Notes under the pieces: model-generated
Told to the model about the DNA's origin: nothing
The model's database searches: none
What the model saw: only the letters and a program-made list of their open reading frames with translations
In this document: piece after piece, positions 1 through 5,177 of the stretch
Position numbering within the stretch: the first letter of the stretch is position 1
Layout of the letters: each line of letters opens with the position of its first letter
Position numbers and translations under genes: made by a program
From: an uncultured Clostridia bacterium
GTDB lineage: Bacteria > Bacillota > Clostridia > TANB77 > CAG-508
Direction: 5' to 3'
Assembly (NCBI GenBank): GCA_934131055.1
Contig: CAKOZB010000021.1
Span: forward strand, 1-15,095
DNA length: 15,095 bases

Positions 1-103
1 TTTCGTCTTTTGTCCTGACATACTCTCCTACTATTAATTCTCTATCCAAATTTTTCATTTTTCTTGTTTCTCTTAATTCATCATCATCTAAATCAAATGC
101 CAT
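1..103 (-). CDS. Small phage-type protein, C-terminally truncated by window edge
   Basis: An open frame starts at ATG 103-101 and runs off the left edge after 34 codons, reading MAFDLDDDELRETRKMKNLD and onward to a VGEYVRTKDE segment. The ribosome binding site TAGGAGGAT (111-119) contains the stop codon of the upstream gene, so the two are translationally linked. The acidic start followed by a GEYVRTKDG-like strand resembles small proteins of unknown role from clostridial phage early regions. That resemblance is from memory, not a search. No function is assigned. Confidence 0.7.
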   Translation of the reverse strand, partial: MAFDLDDDELRETRKMKNLDRELIVGEYVRTKDE

Positions 104-116
104 AAATTTTATCCTC

Positions 117-458
117 CTAATTAGCTTCTTCAAGCTCAATTTGTTCTGCTTTTTTCAAATATGCAATATATTTTCTCTTTTGTTTATTTAATTGTGTAGT
201 TCTCGATTTGCAGTCATTTAGACTATGCTTGACTTGTTTAATCTCCTCTTCTCTTTGCTGCTTAGACATGCTTCTATATTCTTTTGCCAATCTATAACCG
301 CTTCTCTGACTGCTATATAAAACAACCCTATGTTTCTTTAATTCACTTATTTTACTTCTAACTTTTCTATCACTTAATCCTGTTAGTTCGCTTAATTCTT
401 GTCTTGTTATGTATTTCTCTGTTGATAAATATTTTTCTATCTCGTTTTTAGTTTTCAT
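117..458 (-). CDS. Winged-helix DNA-binding phage protein
   Basis: This 113-aa protein has an N-terminal helix-turn-helix of the HTH_11/winged type at about residues 6-50 (YITRQELSELTGLSDRKVRS), followed by a wing ending in SGYRLA. The second half (about 60-113) is lysine- and glutamate-rich and should be helical or coiled-coil. Such short proteins are common in early operons of Gram-positive phages; their targets are unknown. The start is ATG 458 with GGGAGA upstream, and that site overlaps the TAG stop of the preceding zinc-finger gene. The stop likewise overlaps the ribosome binding site of the next gene, so it sits in a tightly packed operon. It could be a transcription regulator or a replication accessory factor. 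Confidence 0.75.
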   Translation of the reverse strand: MKTKNEIEKYLSTEKYITRQELSELTGLSDRKVRSKISELKKHRVVLYSSQRSGYRLAKEYRSMSKQQREEEIKQVKHSLNDCKSRTTQLNKQKRKYIAYLKKAEQIELEEAN

Positions 459-469
459 ACGTTTTCTCC

Positions 470-772
470 CTATTTCTCATCTTCAAATTCTTTAAGAACA
501 TTATTTAAACATTTTGAGCATACTGCAATGTAAAATATTTTATTTTTCTTTGAAAGAGTTCTAGGTATCATTAACAATCCTCCTCTATTGTTTTCCCATT
601 TCTTTTCTACTTTTATTTCACAGCCACAGTTGTCACATATGTAATACTCATATAACTTTTTTCTAGGTGTATTAGTTAGATGTTTCGCTATTCCTGAACC
701 TTCCGAATATTTTATTTGTTTTTCTGGTTTTTCTCTCAAAATTAGCTCATTAATTCTGTTTATTATTTTCAT
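470..772 (-). CDS. Putative zinc-finger protein of the phage early operon
   Basis: The 100-aa product has two CxxC pairs, in YICDNCGCEI (about residues 44-53) and VCSKCL (about 84-89), spaced as expected for one treble-clef or ribbon-type zinc site. The basic N-terminal region carries no signal peptide or membrane segment, so it is probably cytoplasmic and may bind nucleic acid. The start ATG at 772 has GAGGTGG upstream and overlaps the end of the replisome-organizer gene by 23 bases, which suggests translational coupling. No family is recognised with confidence. Confidence 0.7.
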   Translation of the reverse strand: MKIINRINELILREKPEKQIKYSEGSGIAKHLTNTPRKKLYEYYICDNCGCEIKVEKKWENNRGGLLMIPRTLSKKNKIFYIAVCSKCLNNVLKEFEDEK

Positions 773-1559
773 CAGTTACCACCTCTTTTTTGTTTGCATA
801 TAGATCTTCTTGAAAGCTTTTAATGCAGTAATTTAAAAACTTATATGTGTCTTGTGGTTCTACATACATTCTTGCTTTTAAAAACCTAAACATAAATCTT
901 TGCCTGGTTAATTGATTTAAACAAATCTTATACGGACTAAAATATAATTCTTTAACTATCCAATATTGAATTTTTAATTCCAGTAATTGTTCCTCCGACA
1001 TGTATTCCAAAATAACTGGATCGTCTATATAGAGTTCTAACTTTTTCAATATTGTAATAATAGCCTTCTTGTCCGCTTCTACAATGTTTTTGAATTGCGA
1101 GCCCTTATTATATATAATATATATAAAATATAAGTTTAGTTTAGTAATAATGTTGCCCTCGGTCTTTACTGTTGCTTGTACTTCTGCATTGCCCTCTGCA
1201 TATACTTTTGCATTTACTTCTGCTTGTCCCAAAATACTATTTTTTTCTTCATAAAGCCTAATAATTGAATACTTCGGGGCTTTATTCTGATTGCTACCTT
1301 TTTTATAAATTATGTATTTTTTAGTAATTAACTCGTTTCGAGCCGTTTGTAATCCTTTTTGAGTCAAATGGAGCTTACTCATAATTGTAGTATTAGCAAC
1401 AGTAAATTCATTAACCCATTCAGTCTTATATGCTATATGCAATAAAAAGTTATACATTGATATAGCATTCGATGATAACGGTTTGAAATCTACTAAAGAA
1501 TAGAACGCATCGAGCTGTTTTGTATATTCTATTGTTATTTTCTGTTGTTCCTCAAACAT
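750..1559 (-). CDS. DnaD-like phage replisome organizer
   Basis: This 269-aa protein has the layout of phage replication initiators related to DnaD. Its N-terminal winged-helix domain (about residues 10-100) includes FLLHIAYKTEWVNEF, then a linker and a helical C-terminal part. Such proteins bind the phage origin and help load the host helicase. The linker is unusual. Residues 113-136 form six tetrads (AEVN, AKVY, AEGN, AEVQ, ATVK, TEGN), followed by a run rich in Tyr, Ile and Leu (about 141-150) encoded by alternating AT-rich DNA. The start ATG 1559 has GAGAGGAG four bases upstream. The 78-base gap before it may hold a promoter, with an 8-bp inverted repeat AATTTGTA/TACAAATT. Assignment rests on domain layout and early-operon context. 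Confidence 0.75.
   Translation of the reverse strand: MFEEQQKITIEYTKQLDAFYSLVDFKPLSSNAISMYNFLLHIAYKTEWVNEFTVANTTIMSKLHLTQKGLQTARNELITKKYIIYKKGSNQNKAPKYSIIRLYEEKNSILGQAEVNAKVYAEGNAEVQATVKTEGNIITKLNLYFIYIIYNKGSQFKNIVEADKKAIITILKKLELYIDDPVILEYMSEEQLLELKIQYWIVKELYFSPYKICLNQLTRQRFMFRFLKARMYVEPQDTYKFLNYCIKSFQEDLYANKKEVVTDENNKQN
1152..1223 (-). repeat. In-frame 12-base tandem repeat in the replisome organizer
   Basis: Six degenerate 12-base units encode the tetrads AEVN, AKVY, AEGN, AEVQ, ATVK and TEGN. The units on the plus strand resemble TTGCCCTCTGCA. This is an expandable inter-domain linker and is locally richer in GC than its surroundings. Confidence 0.75.
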
Positions 1560-1637
1560 TTTTTCTCCTCTCTTGACTTCTTCACTAAAAATTTGTATAA
1601 TAAATGAGAATTTGCTTACAAATTCAATTGTTATGAG

Positions 1638-1880
1638 TTAGTATTTGATTCCAGTCTCTGCTAACTCTTTTATTTTTGCTCTAAATTCATCTAGCGATTT
1701 ATAATTATTATTCTTACACTCATCTAATATTTTTAGGAAAGAAGCTTGTTTTCTATCTATTCTCTGATATTGTTCTTTTATTAAATATTCTCTGTTTTCA
1801 ATATCCAATTGAAAATTTTTACATTGTCTTGCTAAATCAACGCTTCTTTTTTCGTATTGATCTTTCTCATTTCTTCTCAC
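1638..1880 (-). CDS. Hypothetical coiled-coil protein of the phage early region
   Basis: The 80-aa product is highly charged, lacks membrane segments and is almost entirely predicted helix (residues about 5-75, with repeats such as LIKEQYQRIDRKQASFLKIL). It probably forms a coiled coil. The start is GTG at 1880, preceded at good spacing by AAGGGGGAT. The GTG overlaps the stop of the upstream membrane peptide by one base (TAGTG), so the two are translationally coupled. The nearby ATG at 1868-1870 is out of frame. No function is recognised. Confidence 0.65.
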   Translation of the reverse strand: MRRNEKDQYEKRSVDLARQCKNFQLDIENREYLIKEQYQRIDRKQASFLKILDECKNNNYKSLDEFRAKIKELAETGIKY

Positions 1881-2050
1881 TATAAAATCCCCCTTACTAA
1901 TTTGTTTGCCTTTCTCATTACAAACTTGTAAATACTGAATCCACTTAATCTATAAATTACTATTTGTAATGTTAGTAAAAACAATATAAATCTTATTGCT
2001 TTTACTACAAAATATAAAATGAAAAATGCTACCTCAAATAAACTATACAT
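1880..2050 (-). CDS. Small membrane peptide (56 aa)
   Basis: A short open frame begins at ATG 2050 with a strong ribosome binding site AAAGGGGGAG just upstream and ends at TAG 1880-1882. The product starts MYSLFEVAFFILYFVVKAIR and continues with another hydrophobic stretch (about residues 21-32). A basic tail ends in RKANKLVRGIL, which suggests one long or two short membrane segments with a positive cytoplasmic end. It fits exactly between the excisionase-like gene (14 bases upstream) and the GTG of the coiled-coil gene (one-base overlap), which supports it being real. Its role is unknown. Confidence 0.65.
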   Translation of the reverse strand: MYSLFEVAFFILYFVVKAIRFILFLLTLQIVIYRLSGFSIYKFVMRKANKLVRGIL

Positions 2051-2064
2051 ATTAAACTCCCCCT

Positions 2065-2271
2065 TTAACTATATATTTGTTGCATTATGCTAAATGCTTT
2101 ATCTAAATCAATTCTTATAAGCTTTTCTCCCACCTTGATTTTTGCTTCAACCATTTCTGGTCTAGCAAGAATTTTATATGCTTGAGATTTGCTTAAACTA
2201 TATTGCTCCATAAATTCTTTCGGCGTTACGTATTTAGTTCTCGCTCTTTCTTGCAATTTTGTTGCTGGCAT
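2065..2271 (-). CDS. Excisionase-like / AlpA-type helix-turn-helix protein
   Basis: The protein has a small winged-helix fold typical of excisionases and MerR-like DNA binders. KYVTPKEFMEQYSLSKSQAY is the helix-turn-helix, and VGEKLIRIDLDKAF is the wing and final helix. In this position it is a candidate Xis, which bends attachment-site DNA to drive excision with the integrase. The frame is open from 2307, but the first ATG there has no ribosome binding site and follows directly on an operator. ATG 2271 has GAGAGGAG nine bases upstream and is preferred, giving 68 aa. Alternatively it is a transcription regulator of the left operon; the Xis role is inferred from fold and place. Confidence 0.7.
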   Translation of the reverse strand: MPATKLQERARTKYVTPKEFMEQYSLSKSQAYKILARPEMVEAKIKVGEKLIRIDLDKAFSIMQQIYS

Positions 2272-2292
2272 CTTTCCCATCTCCTCTCTCTT

Positions 2293-2306
2293 TGTACCTT
2301 GTCGCA
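2293..2306 (-). repeat. 14-base repeat, copy 1 (leader of the excisionase-like gene)
   Basis: On the minus strand this reads TGCGACAAGGTACA, identical to the plus-strand sequence at 3841-3854 upstream of the integrase. It lies between operator 4 and the preferred start of the excisionase-like gene. Exact sharing of a half-GC 14-mer in such AT-rich DNA suggests a protein-binding site. Confidence 0.6.
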
Positions 2307-2308
2307 TT

Positions 2309-2323
2309 TACTGTTTAACTGTA
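2309..2323. promoter_or_regulatory. Repressor operator, copy 4 (before the excisionase-like gene)
   Basis: The 15-mer TACTGTTTAACTGTA is an imperfect dyad (6 of 7 pairs around a central T). It is identical to the copy at 2541-2555. It lies between the Cro-like gene and the excisionase-like gene, where it could control a second leftward promoter. No good -10/-35 pair was found there. Confidence 0.7.
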
Positions 2324-2325
2324 AT

Positions 2326-2520
2326 TTAATTGCAAAAAAAATCAATATCATTATAATTTACCCCATAATGTTCTTCTATTTTCTTTAAAACTGGAATATC
2401 TGGATAAGTTATCCCTTTTTCGTAATTTGCAAGGGTTTCTACTCTTATTCCTATAGCTTTTGAAGCTTCTTCCTGTGTCTCACCCTTATTAACTCTAATT
2501 GCTCTTAAAGAATATTGCAA
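2326..2520 (-). CDS. Cro-like XRE-family regulator
   Basis: This is a single-domain XRE helix-turn-helix protein of 64-67 aa. The DNA-binding helices are in KGETQEEASKAIGIRVETLA, followed by NYEKGITYPDIPVLKKI, which matches the Cro/C1 fold throughout. As the first gene of the leftward operon, diverging from the repressor, it takes the place of a lytic-cycle Cro regulator. The frame extends to ATG 2529, but the AAAGGAG ribosome binding site touches that ATG with no spacing. TTG at 2520 lies nine bases after the site and matches the usual start of this family (before QYSLRAIR), so it is preferred. Transcription is predicted from the promoter at 2559-2587, which overlaps operators. Confidence 0.85.
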   Translation of the reverse strand: MQYSLRAIRVNKGETQEEASKAIGIRVETLANYEKGITYPDIPVLKKIEEHYGVNYNDIDFFCN

Positions 2521-2540
2521 CTCTGTCATCTCCTTTCTTT

Positions 2541-2555
2541 TACTGTTTAACTGTA
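2541..2555. promoter_or_regulatory. Repressor operator, copy 1
   Basis: TACTGTTTAACTGTA, an imperfect 15-bp dyad, lies just downstream of the leftward -10 box. It covers the predicted transcription start of the Cro-like gene, so a bound repressor would block that promoter. Confidence 0.75.
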
Positions 2556-2558
2556 ATT

Positions 2559-2587
2559 ATATTACTACAGTTAAATTGTAATGTCAA
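2559..2587 (-). promoter_or_regulatory. Leftward early promoter (sigma-A type)
   Basis: On the minus strand TTGACA (2582-2587) and TAATAT (2559-2564) are separated by 17 bases, near consensus. It would drive the Cro-like gene and the early operon. Operator 2 fills the spacer and operator 1 covers the start point. Confidence 0.8.
2566..2580. promoter_or_regulatory. Repressor operator, copy 2
   Basis: TACAGTTAAATTGTA is a 15-bp dyad with 6 of 7 pairs matching. It lies inside the 17-base spacer of the leftward promoter, a classic position for steric repression. Confidence 0.75.
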
Positions 2588-2617
2588 TAGCTTTTCTGCA
2601 TTTTTTTTATTTTTTTC

Positions 2618-2646
2618 TTGATTTTTTTACAGTTAGGTTGTATAAT
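2618..2646 (+). promoter_or_regulatory. Rightward repressor promoter (sigma-A type)
   Basis: TTGATT (2618-2623) and TATAAT (2641-2646) are separated by 17 bases. Transcription would start at about 2653, giving a very short leader before the repressor ATG at 2665. Operator 3 overlaps the -10 box, which suggests autoregulation or control by the Cro-like protein. Confidence 0.8.
2628..2642. promoter_or_regulatory. Repressor operator, copy 3
   Basis: TACAGTTAGGTTGTA keeps the outer arms (TACA and TGTA) of the other operators but has a diverged centre. It overlaps the spacer and first bases of the -10 box of the repressor promoter. The weaker match fits a lower-affinity, autoregulatory site. Confidence 0.6.
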
Positions 2647-2664
2647 CCTTATAGGGAGGTAGAT

Positions 2665-3297
2665 ATGGGCGATTTAGGAAATAAAGAAATTTTTGCAAAA
2701 AACTTACAATATTATATGAATATTAATAAAAAAGATAGAAATGATTTGGCTCGAGATTTAGACTTACCTTATACTACAATTACAAGCTGGTGTAAAGGAG
2801 AATTTTACCCTAGAATAGACAAAATTCAATTACTAGCCAACTATTTCAATATTCAGAAAGCAGATTTAGTAGAAAGTACAAATAAAGCCAATTGCCATTC
2901 TTCAGCAATAGTATTTGTATACGGAACTATTCCTGCTGGAATACCTATGGAATGTATTGAAGATATTATAGACACAGAGGAAATATCAACAGATATGTTG
3001 AAAGGTGGCAAGCAATACTTTGGTCTTAAAATAAAAGGTAATAGTATGTCCCCAGAATATTTAGATGGTGATACAATAATACTAGAAAAAGTAGATGATT
3101 GCGAAAGTGGTCAAGATTGTGTTGTAATGGTCAATGGTAATGATGGTACTTTTAAACGTGTTTTCAAAAATGAAACTGGTATCATTTTGCAACCATTAAA
3201 TCCAGAATTTCAACCTTTAATTTACACTAATGAGCAGATTAAAACATTACCTGTTAGAGTTATCGGTAAAGTGGTAGAATTAAGAAGAAAGAAATAG
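2665..3297 (+). CDS. CI/LexA-like prophage repressor with S24 peptidase domain
   Basis: This 210-aa repressor should hold the element in lysogeny and be inactivated by RecA-stimulated self-cleavage. The N-terminal XRE helix-turn-helix spans about residues 8-65 (RDLDLPYTTITSWCKGEF). The C-terminal S24 domain spans about 80-206. The self-cleavage site is likely Ala91-Gly92 in GTIPAGIP, with Ser127 (KGNSMSP) and Lys164 (GTFKRV) as the catalytic pair. All required residues are present, so it should be SOS-inducible. The frame is open from 2581, but that stretch is promoter and operator DNA. ATG 2665 has GGGAGG five bases upstream. The next gene begins 15 bases downstream and is probably co-expressed. 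Confidence 0.92.
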   Translation: MGDLGNKEIFAKNLQYYMNINKKDRNDLARDLDLPYTTITSWCKGEFYPRIDKIQLLANYFNIQKADLVESTNKANCHSSAIVFVYGTIPAGIPMECIEDIIDTEEISTDMLKGGKQYFGLKIKGNSMSPEYLDGDTIILEKVDDCESGQDCVVMVNGNDGTFKRVFKNETGIILQPLNPEFQPLIYTNEQIKTLPVRVIGKVVELRRKK

Positions 3298-3312
3298 AAT
3301 TGGAGGTAAAAT

Positions 3313-3810
3313 ATGGACGAACAAAAAGAACAAAATAATGGATCTAAGAAAAAAATTAGTAAAGAACAAATTAAAACTATAGTAATTATAGTTTTAGCAG
3401 TTACATTGTTAGGCTTTGTTTCCTCTGATAATACACAAGAACTATCAAATAAAATAGAAAATTTAACAGATTCAAACAATAATTTATCCGCTAAGATAGT
3501 TGAATTAAACGAAGTATTAGATCAAAAGAACAAAGAAATTCAGAATTTAGAAAATGCACAAAATGAAATTGCAGCTAATAATCAAATTTCACAAGATACT
3601 TATTCATCAAATACTTTAGTAACAGATAACTCCGCTTCTCAATCAACTTCAAATAATAGCAATGATGAGAACGAGCAACTTGTATGGGTTGGAAATTCTG
3701 GAACAAAATATCATAATCAGGGGTGTAGAACTCTAAAAGGCAATGGTCATCAAATAACCTTAGAAAAAGCATTGTCTGAAGGTAGACAACCTTGTAAGGT
3801 ATGCCATTAA
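3313..3810 (+). CDS. Membrane-anchored coiled-coil protein with Ada-like zinc-binding tail
   Basis: The 165-aa protein has a basic cytoplasmic N-terminus and one membrane segment (about residues 21-38, TIVIIVLAVTLLGF). A coiled coil (about 42-88) and a Ser/Asn/Thr-rich linker (about 90-120) follow. The compact C-terminal motif has the form GTKYH-x3-C ... PCKVCH, with His134, Cys138, Cys161 and Cys164 as likely metal ligands. Similar tails, resembling the Ada metal-binding fold, end various secreted or surface proteins of Bacillota. The orientation is probably N-in with the tail outside. It follows the repressor by 15 bases with its own GGAGG site, so it should be expressed in the lysogen. A superinfection-exclusion or host-envelope role is a guess. 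Confidence 0.75.
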   Translation: MDEQKEQNNGSKKKISKEQIKTIVIIVLAVTLLGFVSSDNTQELSNKIENLTDSNNNLSAKIVELNEVLDQKNKEIQNLENAQNEIAANNQISQDTYSSNTLVTDNSASQSTSNNSNDENEQLVWVGNSGTKYHNQGCRTLKGNGHQITLEKALSEGRQPCKVCH

Positions 3811-3821
3811 TAAAAAAAGAA

Positions 3822-3862
3822 GAGAAATATGTTACAAGTTTGCGACAAGGTACATATTTCTC
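3822..3862. other. AT-rich inverted repeat after the lysogenic membrane-protein gene
   Basis: GAGAAATATGT (3822-3832) and ACATATTTCTC (3852-3862) form a perfect 11-bp stem with a 19-base loop, starting 11 bases after the stop codon. On the plus strand no U-run follows, so it is a poor terminator there. On the minus strand a U-run does follow. The loop contains copy 2 of the 14-base repeat. Confidence 0.5.
3841..3854 (+). repeat. 14-base repeat, copy 2 (upstream of integrase)
   Basis: TGCGACAAGGTACA matches the minus strand at 2293-2306 exactly. It spans the loop and first stem bases of the inverted repeat at 3822-3862, about 110 bases before the integrase start. Confidence 0.6.
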
Positions 3863-3895
3863 ACACATAGGCACTGAAAGTGACTACATCTGTAT

Positions 3896-3901
3896 TATAA
3901 T
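3896..3901 (+). promoter_or_regulatory. Possible integrase -10 box
   Basis: TATAAT lies 61 bases before the integrase start codon, but no convincing -35 hexamer stands at 16-18 bases. If used, transcription would begin at about 3908, so the mRNA leader would consist almost only of the hairpin at 3912-3952. Confidence 0.35.
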
Positions 3902-3911
3902 ATAAATGTAA

Positions 3912-3952
3912 CTCTCTTTCAAGTGTTTATTTAGAAAATATTTGAAAGAGAG
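3912..3952 (+). terminator. Hairpin overlapping the integrase ribosome binding site
   Basis: CTCTCTTTCAA (3912-3922) pairs perfectly with TTGAAAGAGAG (3942-3952). The stem can extend inward to about 17 bp including two G-U pairs, leaving a 7-base loop at 3929-3935. A U-rich run (GTTTTTATT) follows, so it looks like an intrinsic terminator for the repressor operon. The 3' arm carries the integrase ribosome binding site GAGAGG, eight bases from ATG 3962. When folded, the same hairpin should therefore also hinder integrase translation. Confidence 0.75.
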
Positions 3953-3961
3953 GTTTTTATT

Positions 3962-5068
3962 ATGTCAAGGACAAAATACAAGAAAAGAAAAGATGGAAGG
4001 TTTCAAACGTCTATAACTATAGATGGTGTTAAGCAATACTTAATTGCGAAAACTGCTGAAGAATTAGACAATAAAGTTACAGAAATAAACTATAAAAAAT
4101 TAAAAGGATTATCCCCATCATTATCTGATATAACATTCAAACAATATGCTGAAAAATGGTTTGAAATAAATGCTTCTACATTAGAAGAATCAACTCAGGA
4201 GACTATCAAAAACAGACTGAACCATTTATATAAATATATAGGAAATGTAAAATTAAGAAACTTAAAAAATTTCCAAGTAAAAGAAATTCAAACTGAAATG
4301 TTGAAAAAAGGCTATACCGATATTACTAATAGATCGATTGCAGATTGTAAGCGAATTTTAGAAGATGCAGTTAATAACGACATTATCGAAAAAAATGTTG
4401 CAAACGGAATCAAAGCAAAAAAATTTGTCAAAACAGAAAGAAAACCTTTAACACAATATGAAGATTCTAAGGTATTAGAATTTGCTCAAAATCATAAATA
4501 TGGATTGTTTATTCTAATTTTAAGATACTGTGGTATTCGTCCCGAAGAAGCCGTTGCATTAACTCTAAAAGATGTTGACTTAACAAATAGACTCTTGAAT
4601 ATTAATAAGGCAGTTTCCCTTGCTAAGAATCAGCCTAAAGTAAAAGCAACAAAAAATCTGAAAAATAGAAAAATCCCTATTCCAAATTTTTTAGTAAAAC
4701 CTTTACAAAAAGAAATAGATTATCGTAATGAGGTTGGAATCAAATATCTATTTACTAAAGAAACAGATAAATACTCTATGTTAACAAAACAAGCTCTAAA
4801 AACTCATTTAAATACTTTTTTGAATGTTGTTAATCAAAATATTACAGATGATAATAAAAAAATTAAATTTACATACTATCAATTAAGGCATTCTTATTGC
4901 ACTATGTTATATTATGCCAATATAAAAATAAAAAAAGCACAAGAATTAATGGGACATTCTTCTGCTGATATGGTATATGATATTTATACTCACTTAGACG
5001 AGGAACGTGAGAATGCAAATGAGCAAATAAACGACTATATTGCTTCAAAATATTTGACCACTTTTTGA
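3962..5068 (+). CDS. int: Tyrosine recombinase integrase
   Basis: The 368-aa enzyme integrates and excises the element by site-specific recombination at the adjacent tRNA-Thr. Residues 1-50 form an AP2-like arm-binding domain (KRKDGRFQTSITIDGVKQYL). Residues about 55-155 are the SAM-like core-binding domain and 165-360 the catalytic domain. The catalytic set visible is Arg193 (CGIRPEEA), Arg309 and His310 (YYQLRHSYCT), His332 (LMGHSS) and nucleophile Tyr342 (DIYTHL). The first histidine of the HxxR box is Tyr306, a change seen in some phage integrases. Length is normal for the phage/Tn916-type family. The start is ATG 3962, with GAGAGG inside a hairpin, so expression is probably held low. The stop lies in an 11-bp tandem repeat. 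Confidence 0.95.
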   Translation: MSRTKYKKRKDGRFQTSITIDGVKQYLIAKTAEELDNKVTEINYKKLKGLSPSLSDITFKQYAEKWFEINASTLEESTQETIKNRLNHLYKYIGNVKLRNLKNFQVKEIQTEMLKKGYTDITNRSIADCKRILEDAVNNDIIEKNVANGIKAKKFVKTERKPLTQYEDSKVLEFAQNHKYGLFILILRYCGIRPEEAVALTLKDVDLTNRLLNINKAVSLAKNQPKVKATKNLKNRKIPIPNFLVKPLQKEIDYRNEVGIKYLFTKETDKYSMLTKQALKTHLNTFLNVVNQNITDDNKKIKFTYYQLRHSYCTMLYYANIKIKKAQELMGHSSADMVYDIYTHLDEERENANEQINDYIASKYLTTF

Positions 5069-5076
5069 CCACTTTT
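5055..5076 (+). repeat. 11-bp tandem repeat at the integrase stop codon (possible arm sites)
   Basis: TGACCACTTTT occurs twice in direct tandem, with a unit length of about one helical turn. The first copy encodes the last integrase residues and the second supplies the TGA stop. The place between int and the attachment site suits integrase arm-type binding sites. This is inferred from position only. Confidence 0.5.
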
Positions 5077-5133
5077 TTTTGGAAATATTGTATAAAATAG
5101 ACCAAATGGAATACAAATTCTAATAAATTAAAA

Positions 5134-5168
5134 TCCGGTATATTGCTTGTAATCGCTGATATACCGGA
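5134..5168. terminator. Bidirectional terminator between integrase and tRNA-Thr
   Basis: TCCGGTATAT (5134-5143) and ATATACCGGA (5159-5168) form a perfect 10-bp stem. On the plus strand CTTTT follows. On the minus strand, the direction of the tRNA, TTTTAATTTA follows. It can end both the integrase and tRNA transcripts. It lies on the element side of the predicted crossover, so the element appears to bring its own terminator for the tRNA it rebuilds. Confidence 0.8.
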
Positions 5169-5177
5169 CTTTTCTAT

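Noticed and set aside
1069..1254. Plus-strand 61-codon frame inside the replisome organizer
   Set aside because: It is antisense to a tandem-repeat linker, with no ribosome binding site or homology.
2272..2307. Longer N-terminus of the excisionase-like protein
   Set aside because: The upstream ATG lacks a ribosome binding site and abuts an operator. ATG 2271 is well placed after GAGAGGAG.
2581..2664. Hydrophobic 28-residue N-terminal extension of the repressor
   Set aside because: It is a translation of promoter and operator DNA. The good ribosome binding site and domain start are at ATG 2665.
3822..3862. Inverted repeat as terminator of the lysogenic membrane-protein gene
   Set aside because: There is no U-run on the plus strand and the stem is AT-rich. 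The hairpin at 3912-3952 is a better terminator.
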